Assembly: GCA_944989445.1 (NCBI GenBank)
Contig: CALYLW010000017.1
Location: forward strand, 1,436,001-1,500,000
DNA from: Ampullaceana balthica
Lineage: Eukaryota; Mollusca; Gastropoda; Lymnaeidae
DNA length: 64,000 bases
Direction of reading: 5' to 3'
In this document: positions 56,905 through 64,000 of the stretch, piece after piece
How positions within the stretch are numbered: the first letter of the stretch is position 1
How the letters are laid out: each line of letters starts with the position of its first letter
The notes under the pieces: model-generated
Database searches by the model: none
Seen by the model: only the letters and a program-made list of their open reading frames with translations
Told to the model about the DNA's origin: nothing
Made by a program: the position numbers and the translations under genes

Positions 56905-58515
56905 AGTATCTATGTTATTTATGGTATCGTTTCTTTGATCGACCGACTGACCAGCCGAGCGACTAAATTATTACATACAGAAATATTTATTTGAATGATT
57001 AAAAAAAAACACAATAAGTATAATTCATGAAATCAGGGAGAAATAAGGTTTTAAAATAAAACGCGCCGTTACTTGACGCATAACTAAACCTTGTTTGGAC
57101 TTAAAGTTTAGGGCCTGTTGTTAAAAACACTTATTTGTCTACATAAAGTTAGGGGATTTAAAAATATCACAATTTCGTAAAGATAAAGTTTAGGTCCTGT
57201 ACATAAATACATTTTGTAGAAATAAAATTTTGTTGGCTGAAAATAAAACAATTTTACACACGTGAAGTTCAGGGCCTATAGATTAACGTCTTTTCGTTTA
57301 TTTATTCTCACAAAAATATTAAGTTAATTTTATTTATTAAACATCAATGAATTATTTATTATTATTATTATTTTTATGAATTGTTTTTATTTTATAATTT
57401 AAAAAATAATTGTGTTCCTTTCGTGTGATTTTAAGAATGTCTCCCTCCACCGTTTAAAATGTTCTCCCTTTCACGATTTAAGACTAACCCCATTCACTAT
57501 ACAAGTATTTTGAAATTTATTTGCTTTAAAAATTAAAAATAACTTTATAAGTCAATTTCTTAAATATATTTACTATGAATAAAATAAAAGTTTAAATGGT
57601 TTGAATTATAATCCATACGCAACTATTATACATTTGTTTTTTCGAAAGTCATCTATTTTTATTAAGTGACATTTAGTTTAAATTTCCAATTCGAAACCAT
57701 TTGTCCAGTTTCAGAAAATTGTTCGATTCAATAGAAAATTAAATGAAATATAACCAGTATAAAAAGATATGGAAAAAAAAACCTTGACCATAAATTCCTA
57801 TTTTCAGCTGTATAAGGTTGCCGCGGGTATAAGATGACTTTAAGAGGTTTCAATACAAATTAAATAAATATTTTAACTCGTATCTTTCATTGGTTGATAG
57901 TTGTTTTTATTGGATCGGATGTTTAAAACAAAATTTTCATTAATGACTATTAGATTTTCCCCAACTCATGGATATTTTGTATATTTATTCGCTACATCAA
58001 GGTGTATTTGTTAGAATTTATAAAGGTCAACCCGTGAAACCCTAACTTTGACATTCCAGAACGATTGTAATGTATAACCTTGTAACAATTTTTAGTTGCC
58101 CTACTGGAATGAGTGTAATATTTAACATGGTCCATGGTAAAAATGACTTGCCCTACCCAAATGAATGTTATATTTCAAATATTAGCCATTAATTAATTAG
58201 AGTTAAAAATGTCCAAACATTATCTGATTATTAGAGCCAATATGTTTATACAACTCGCCCACCAGTGGCTGCGATGCGATAACTTCCCATCTGCTAATGT
58301 TATTAAACAATGCATATATTAATATTAAGCTATTTATTTTAAAGAAAAAAACTGTTATTAGTGTCCCCCTGTACAACAACCAACATTATTTTTTAAAAAA
58401 AACAACAAAAAACTATGAATTACATACTAATATATTACACTATACATTTCTGATATGTTACATTAACATTCCAATTGCCGTTAAAAAATGCTTTCAACTG
58501 GCATTTAGATTTAAT
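56905..58515. other. Very AT-rich spacer
   Basis: Weak triplication of AAAGTTTAGGGCCTGT-like sequence at about 57105, 57187 and 57267 (spacing ~80 bp). No gene seen. Confidence 0.4.
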
Positions 58516-58521
58516 TTATAG

Positions 58522-59775
58522 AGTTTTATCTTATCTGTTTACAGACGCTCCTTCTATACAGAAGATTATTGCGTCCTACGCTTATCTATGGTTTGTGTTT
58601 AGTCCTGCATTTTTATTAGAGATTTAAATGTTGATAAAGTGTTGGTTTTCCTGGATTCTTCAGGCAACCCATCCCACGCCCGAATTCCGGACGGGAAGAA
58701 GGAAAACTTGTATGTGTTTGTTCTTGCATACGGAATAAGAAAGGTGTTTTTATCCTTATGTCTATCTGAGGGTTGTATTAAGTTATCTTTGTGTTGTATT
58801 TCTAAATTAGAATTAATTGCTTTATGTATGATTACTACTTTGCTCTTGGTTCTTCTATCCTCTAGTGTTTCAAGGTTTAATGATTTAACTAATGGTGTTA
58901 TTCTTGTCAGTTTTGAATATTCTCCAGTAATGAATCTGGCAGCTCTTTTTTGAATTTGTTCTAGTTTATCAATGTTTTCTTTGGTGGATGGGTCCCATAC
59001 AGAAGATGCATATTCTAGTACAGGTCTCACCAAAGTGAGGTAGCATTTTAGTTTTATATCTCTATTACATTTGTTAAAGTTTCTTTTTATAAAGCCTAAG
59101 GTTTTGTTTGATTTTTTAATAACTTCATTGACATGGGAATTCCATGATAGTTTCTCATTTATTAAGACTCCTAAGTATTTTGCATCTTTAGTTTGGGTCA
59201 GTTCTTTTCCATGAATGTAATATTTTGAATTTATTTGTTTCTTTTTCTTTGTTACTCTTAACAGTTGACACTTTTCTGGGTGGAAAGACATACTCCAGTT
59301 AGTTTCCCATTTTATCAATTCATCTAAGTCTTTTTGTAAAATTTTGCTATCTTGTTCTGATTTAATTGTTCTATAGATTATACAATCATCAGCAAATAAC
59401 CTAACTTTTGTACCTGTTGAGATGTTGTTGGGTAAATCATTTATATAAATTAAAAAGAGTAAGGGACCTAGCACAGTTCCTAGTGGAACTCCTGAGTTAA
59501 CCTTTATTGGTGCAGATTTAGATCCATTAATTATTACAGTTTGCTCCCTGCCCTAAAGGAAGTCTTGGATCCAGTGATGTAAGGAACCTGAGATTCCAAA
59601 GTAGTTAAGTTTTTTAAGTAAACTAAGGTGGTGAACTTTGTCAATGCTTTTGAGAAGTCTAGTAATATTGTATCTATTTGATCATTTTTGTCTAAGCCTT
59701 TTGATAGTTCATCTATTAAACCTATTAATTGTGTTTCACATGATCTGTTTTTTCTAAAGCCGTCAGTGAGTCAGA
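58522..59775 (-). pseudogene. Non-LTR retrotransposon, reverse-transcriptase part, damaged
   Basis: A 291-codon open stretch (59474-58599) has GPLLFLIYINDLP, the catalytic FADD (LFADDCIIYR), the thumb motif LVRPVLEYASSVWDP and C-terminal FFPSGIRAWDGLPEE. This is the layout of Jockey/CR1-like LINE reverse transcriptases. Further upstream in the element (59475-59775) RT sequence continues but is broken by an in-frame stop near 59556 and a frameshift near 59645. The endonuclease part is absent, so the copy is 5'-truncated and dead. Its 3' end has a short hairpin (CTTCTGTATAGAAG within GACGC...GCGTC) and a GATAAGATAAAA tail, shared with other copies and one SINE. Confidence 0.92.
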
Positions 59776-59779
59776 GTCA

Positions 59780-60275
59780 GTGATGAGTGTGTATACAGTA
59801 TATATATTTTTTTTAATGAGATCTATGGCACCCTTTAAATAATAATGATTTTAGAAACATATTTAATTCTGAAACAAATTTGGATAGCATTATTTTCTGT
59901 GAACCATCTCAACCTACATAGAAGCCAGAATGATAAAAACATTAATTGGGGCCTATACATATTGAAGAAGAAAATAAATAAATACATTTCATAAAATGGG
60001 GCTTCTTCGCAAAAATTTGGGATAGAAATGTCTAGACTTATTATAATTGACATCAACGTGCACTGTAGAGGGAATTTCAGCAAAACAACATAATAATAAA
60101 TAGTACGCGCACCAAACGTGTTTGTGTTATTTATATGAATCCATTTGTTAAATATGAAATTGGCATCGGGAATTTTATCTAGGTTTGTCATAGTCATATG
60201 TATAACTATATCGTATTACGCACACAACCGCGCAAAGTTATTTATAGAGCGTTTCAGAGTCAGTGAGTTAATCAG
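59780..60275. other. Unassigned spacer
   Basis: A 120-codon minus frame (59835-60197) has no recognisable features; probably chance. Confidence 0.4.
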
Positions 60276-60279
60276 CCAG

Positions 60280-60890
60280 TGAGTGAATGAATGTAGAAAT
60301 CTATATATATAATTCTCTTCGTGGTTGGACCCTGCGAGGCAACAAGAAGCTGCGTGTGCAACAGAGCGTGACGAATGACCCTCACTCGGGTCAACTAAAC
60401 ACTGTTGGCAAGCGTGGGGGGATGAAATGGAAAAAAAAGGGGGGGGGGTGGGTGGGAGTGGGTGGCAACAATGCACTTGCGTTCACTTCACATTGTTCCT
60501 TCACAGTAAATGTGAAATTCGTAGTGTACTGGTTATCACGTCCGCCTCATACGTCGATGGTCCTGGGTTCAAGCCCCAGCGAAAACATTTTGTTTTAAAT
60601 TTTTTTTTAAAAATGTCTTTTTGTGCCCGTTCTTTTACCCCTTTATTGCCAACACTAGCTGATTTAGTTACGGGTGAAGACTTCCTGAAAGACACAATTG
60701 TCAAAATGGGATGGGATTGGGCAAACGACTGTGATTGAATGAAAAGAAGGAATTCTGGAGAGACCCGCGGCGTAGCATACGCCGCAGACTTGCTCATAAT
60801 AGATAGTGCAAAGAACGGATGGGGGGGGGGTGAGAGTACAGACACACAAAGCAGCACAAAGTACGTAAAAAATAGCGAGTAAGCATGGAG
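60280..60890 (+). repeat. tRNA-Val-like repeat with inverted companion
   Basis: About 60526-60594 resembles tRNA-Val (GTAGTGTACTGGTTATCACG, box B GGGTTCAAGCCCC) but has defective acceptor and anticodon stems. 60740-60860 matches, in reverse, the segment after the tRNA-like part at 4490-4560 (GTCTGCGGCGTATGCTACGC). Confidence 0.55.
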
Positions 60891-61251
60891 ACTAGCACAC
60901 TGAGGTTGTTATTACCCGCCTCCCATTTAATACGACAATCCCTTAAACATAAACTCTGATTGGCCGACCCTGGCGAGGGTTAGTCATGTTTAGGGTTGTT
61001 AATTGCGTTTGTTGTTTTCTGTTGTTTTTTAAAACCGATTATCGATTATGTAACTCTGATTTTAAATCGATTATCGTTTTATAGCTGACTTCATAGAAGT
61101 TAGGGGTGTACCGAATTTCTCCTGCAAACGTCTAGAAACCAACAATGAGCTGGCAGAAAATTAAGTGACTCCTATATGTCACCCACTGTCCACATGCCGT
61201 ATTGCGGAAAAACAGAGAATTATGTCGTAATAATTAACGAACTTATAAAAT

Positions 61252-61575
61252 AACGAGCAACAAAGCCCGTCCAAGGACGTTCCGCCACCTTTTTGGTGGC
61301 ATGTTGTCTAGGAGTAACAGTAGTGATTAGCAGGAGTGACACACTTCAAGCTGGGAGCACAATAATGAATGATTTTTAAAAAAAATATTTATTTTTTATT
61401 TTTTAAAATGCACCAAAAATAACTCGTTTTGAACGTCCGCGTAAATGTGTTCCATATTTCAATTATTTATTTAATTTTTCTCCGCTAGTGATTGGCTGTA
61501 GGAGTCTTTAGGAGTTTGAGGGACCAATCGCTATCGATGACCGCACAGAAAATTGCCTATTATTATATAGGAGGA
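61252..61575 (-). repeat. Family B repeat, minus-strand copy
   Basis: Reverse of 32840-33189, with GCCACCTTTTTGGTGGC at 61282-61298: the stem is kept while the loop differs. Confidence 0.78.
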
Positions 61576-61734
61576 TTGTTATTAATATCCATTGAACCCT
61601 CATTAATCTTAGCAGCTATAAGTATGAATAAACCCACAAATGGGGCTTTAAAAAAATTTAGACTGTTCACCGATCAATGGTCTAATCTAAAGGCTGGAGA
61701 TAGAAATAAATAAATGAATAAACTTTAAACAATG

Positions 61735-62023
61735 TAATTGTCTACCATTACACATCCGTGGAATTCAAACTACCAAGTCCTTCAAAACTGCACTTAAGAC
61801 GCATCTTTTCAAAATGTATTTTCAAAATTAATGAAACAACATTTCTTTAATGATTAACGTAAATTATGTGTAATATACTGTCCTTAATGTTGTTATTATG
61901 GTATGAATGGTTATTTAATTATTATGTGTATGTTATGATCTCCATGTAAAGCGCTGTGAGCCCGGTTCCTTCATGGGATACAGCGCTATAAAAATTATCA
62001 ATTATTATTATTATTATTATTAA
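61735..62023 (+). mobile_element. Second LINE type, 3' fragment
   Basis: A short frame CLPLHIRGIQTTKSFKTALK followed by THLFK is the usual C-terminal tail of some LINE reverse transcriptases. It is followed by GTAAAGCGCTGTGAGCCCGG and a (TTA)n tail. Different from the 58.5-kb LINE. Confidence 0.65.
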
Positions 62024-62029
62024 AACATA

Positions 62030-62790
62030 CAACAGTTTCAGAGGCGTTAACCAGCAACATAACTCTACCTTGAACTTAAAGACTGCTGAATGTTTTAACA
62101 TTGTTGATTGAGTTTTGATTTTGGAAAGATTTGTTAACATTTAACAGTTAACCCCGACCCCACCCACTCCCCCATCATATTGTGTTGCTGAAATGCCACG
62201 TGAGAGAGAGGGACTGCGATGACGTATGGGGTAGACTCTGTTTACCCTTATGGTACAGTACTGCCAATGTGATTCGGTGCAATTTATTTTCGGGTTATTC
62301 ATTTTCATACATCTGTCTTATTGGCAGCAGCAGAGATAAGACTACCGTAAAGGAAATGCTACTCTTCCGAGGCTTATATGGTATACATATTCAGGGGAAA
62401 GTATAACAATTATATCATCTATAAACATAATGTTTATCCTATTACAAATTAATCGGACTAAGATTTTTGTCTCAAACTTTATTAGACCAAAAGTCACGCT
62501 AACTAAACAATGAATAAGTGAATACATTTCTTTTTTTAAAAAACCCGCCTCAAAATTTAAAAATAAAAAATAAAATAAAAAATAAAAAATAAAAAACAAA
62601 TATGATTAAAAAGGTATTCAAATGAGTTGCCACCCCTTCCTCCTAACAATTTTTGCGATATCAACAACACCGGCGGATCAGGGACAAAAAGACACATAGA
62701 AATAAAAGACATGTTTTAAGCCATGGTAAGATGGCTTGAACTCTCTAAGCCTAAATTGTTTGATTGCTTTAGAAAAAAAATCAGTGATGT
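62030..62790. other. Unassigned spacer
   Basis: A run of AAATAAAA-type repeats at 62560-62595. No gene seen. Confidence 0.4.
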
Positions 62791-62796
62791 CCTAGA

Positions 62797-63165
62797 CATA
62801 TTTAAATCATTAAACCTTGAAACACTAGAGGATAGAAGAACCAAGAGTAAAGTAATAATCATACAATTAATTCTAATTTATAAATAAAACACAAAGATAA
62901 CTTAATACAACCCTCAGATAGACATAAGGATAATAACACCTTTCTTATTCCATATGCAAGAAAAAACACATACAAATGTTCGTTCTTCCCGTCCGGAATT
63001 CGGGCGTGGTATAGGTTGCCTGGAGAAACCAGAAAAACCAACACTTTATCAACATTTAAATCTGTAATAAAAATGCAGGACTAGACACAAACCCTGGATA
63101 AGCGTAGGACGCAATAATCTTCTGTATAGAAGGAGCGTCTGTAAACAGATAAGATAAAATAAGTC
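62797..63165 (+). mobile_element. 5'-truncated LINE copy, 3' end
   Basis: Same 3' portion as 17165-17590, from TCATTAAACCTTGAAACAC to the hairpin CTTCTGTATAGAAGGAGCG and AGATAAGATAAAATAAG. Confidence 0.82.
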
Positions 63166-63377
63166 ACATATTTAAAAGGCATTTTATATTTTCTCTCTCT
63201 GAGTCAAATGTTTTCTTACTTTCTCTCTCAGCCTAGTTTCAGATATTATGGTAACATCAGGTTGTTAACAAACCTTTTGACAACCTTGACATCACCTACC
63301 CCACGCCTTAACCCTTTAAAAAAATATTTCATTAAATAGCATTACTCAAAATTATTTTAGCACACAATCCTATATAA

Positions 63378-63699
63378 TAATCTTCAATATAATAAAAGGC
63401 TATGTTCTGTGCGGTCATCGATAGCGATTGGTCCCTCAAACACATATGACTCCTACAGCCAATGATATTGAACACGTTTACGCGGACGTTCAAAACGAGT
63501 TATTTTTGGTGCAGTATTTCTTCCAAGACTTTATTTTGAGTTATGCGCGCTCTGTTTTTACGACTTATTTATGTTAACTATAATGAATAATATTTTTGAC
63601 ACGATGCACATGTATGCCGGTCGAGACGGCTGTTGGAGGGGAGTTACAACATGCCACCGAACGGTGGCGGAATGTCCTTGGTCGGGCTTTGTTGCTCGT
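63378..63699 (+). repeat. Family B repeat, copy 3
   Basis: Close match to 32840-33189, including GCCACCGAACGGTGGC and GGGCTTTGTTGCTCGT. Confidence 0.82.
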
Positions 63700-63704
63700 A
63701 CTTA

Positions 63705-64000
63705 TATATTTATTTAAATTTTATTTCATGTGTATTTTCAATATTTGAAAAATTCTGCCATGTAGACCCAACTTCCTTATCTTATCAATTGTGAGGATAA
63801 TTTTCCAGTGTTGGTGGCTTCTATTTATACCAATCCCATAATTAATTGTACATATCTACTGTTATACAAATATTGAGTTTTACAAATAATATGCTGGTTT
63901 AATATAGTCCCATACACTTGTTATAACTTTTGAGCTTATACTTATATTCTGTAAAAAAAATTTCAATCTTCACGATTTATGGACAAAAACGTATTTTTGC
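63705..64000. other. Unassigned AT-rich end of window
   Basis: Nothing recognised. Confidence 0.4.

Overview
This is eukaryotic, AT-rich, intron- and repeat-dense DNA from an animal, most likely a mollusc. Support: one conserved multi-exon animal gene with GT-AG introns; many LINE, tRNA-derived SINE, Helitron-like, hAT-like and pogo-like elements; long minisatellites; no operon-like gene packing. The clade is an inference from the repeat style, not from a diagnostic sequence.

Region 1-17 kb, minus strand. The one gene I can name is claspin (CLSPN), the ATR-Chk1 checkpoint and replication-fork adaptor. I traced 23 coding exons from a start codon near 16857 to an exon cut by the window edge at base 1. 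All reading-frame phases agree except one junction, 5927 to 1898. The conserved blocks of animal claspin appear in the right order. The 3' end of the gene lies left of the window. Its introns hold two inverted pogo-like elements, a tRNA-derived SINE with perfect target duplications, and older repeats. Two E2F-like sites lie just upstream of the start.

Region 17-25 kb holds a LINE 3' fragment, a decayed DUF4371/hAT transposase, a 584-bp mariner/pogo-type MITE and several copies of a repeat (family C) whose ends read AAATCCCTTATAT.

Region 25-44 kb is mixed unique and repeat DNA with no gene I can name. It holds a 34/51-bp minisatellite inside a possible 4.5-kb hAT-like interval, an 84-bp tandem repeat, a CpG-rich patch with a TCTCGCGAGA element, a strongly G-skewed stretch ending in poly-C, an intact non-autonomous Helitron and a 19-bp tandem repeat.

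Region 44-53 kb holds a run of family C copies on the minus strand, a second CpG-rich and G-skewed patch, a 2.2-kb minisatellite of 41-44-bp units with higher-order structure, and a second long Helitron copy.

Region 53-64 kb holds a SINE whose tail matches the resident LINE, a TATA/CCAAT promoter-like block (54.7-54.95 kb), a GC-rich exon-like open segment at 56143-56308 of unknown identity, an hAT MITE with a perfect 8-bp duplication, a damaged LINE reverse transcriptase (58.5-59.8 kb), tRNA-Val-like repeats and further LINE and family B copies.

Most long open frames outside claspin and the LINE are chance or tandem-repeat frames and are not called as genes.
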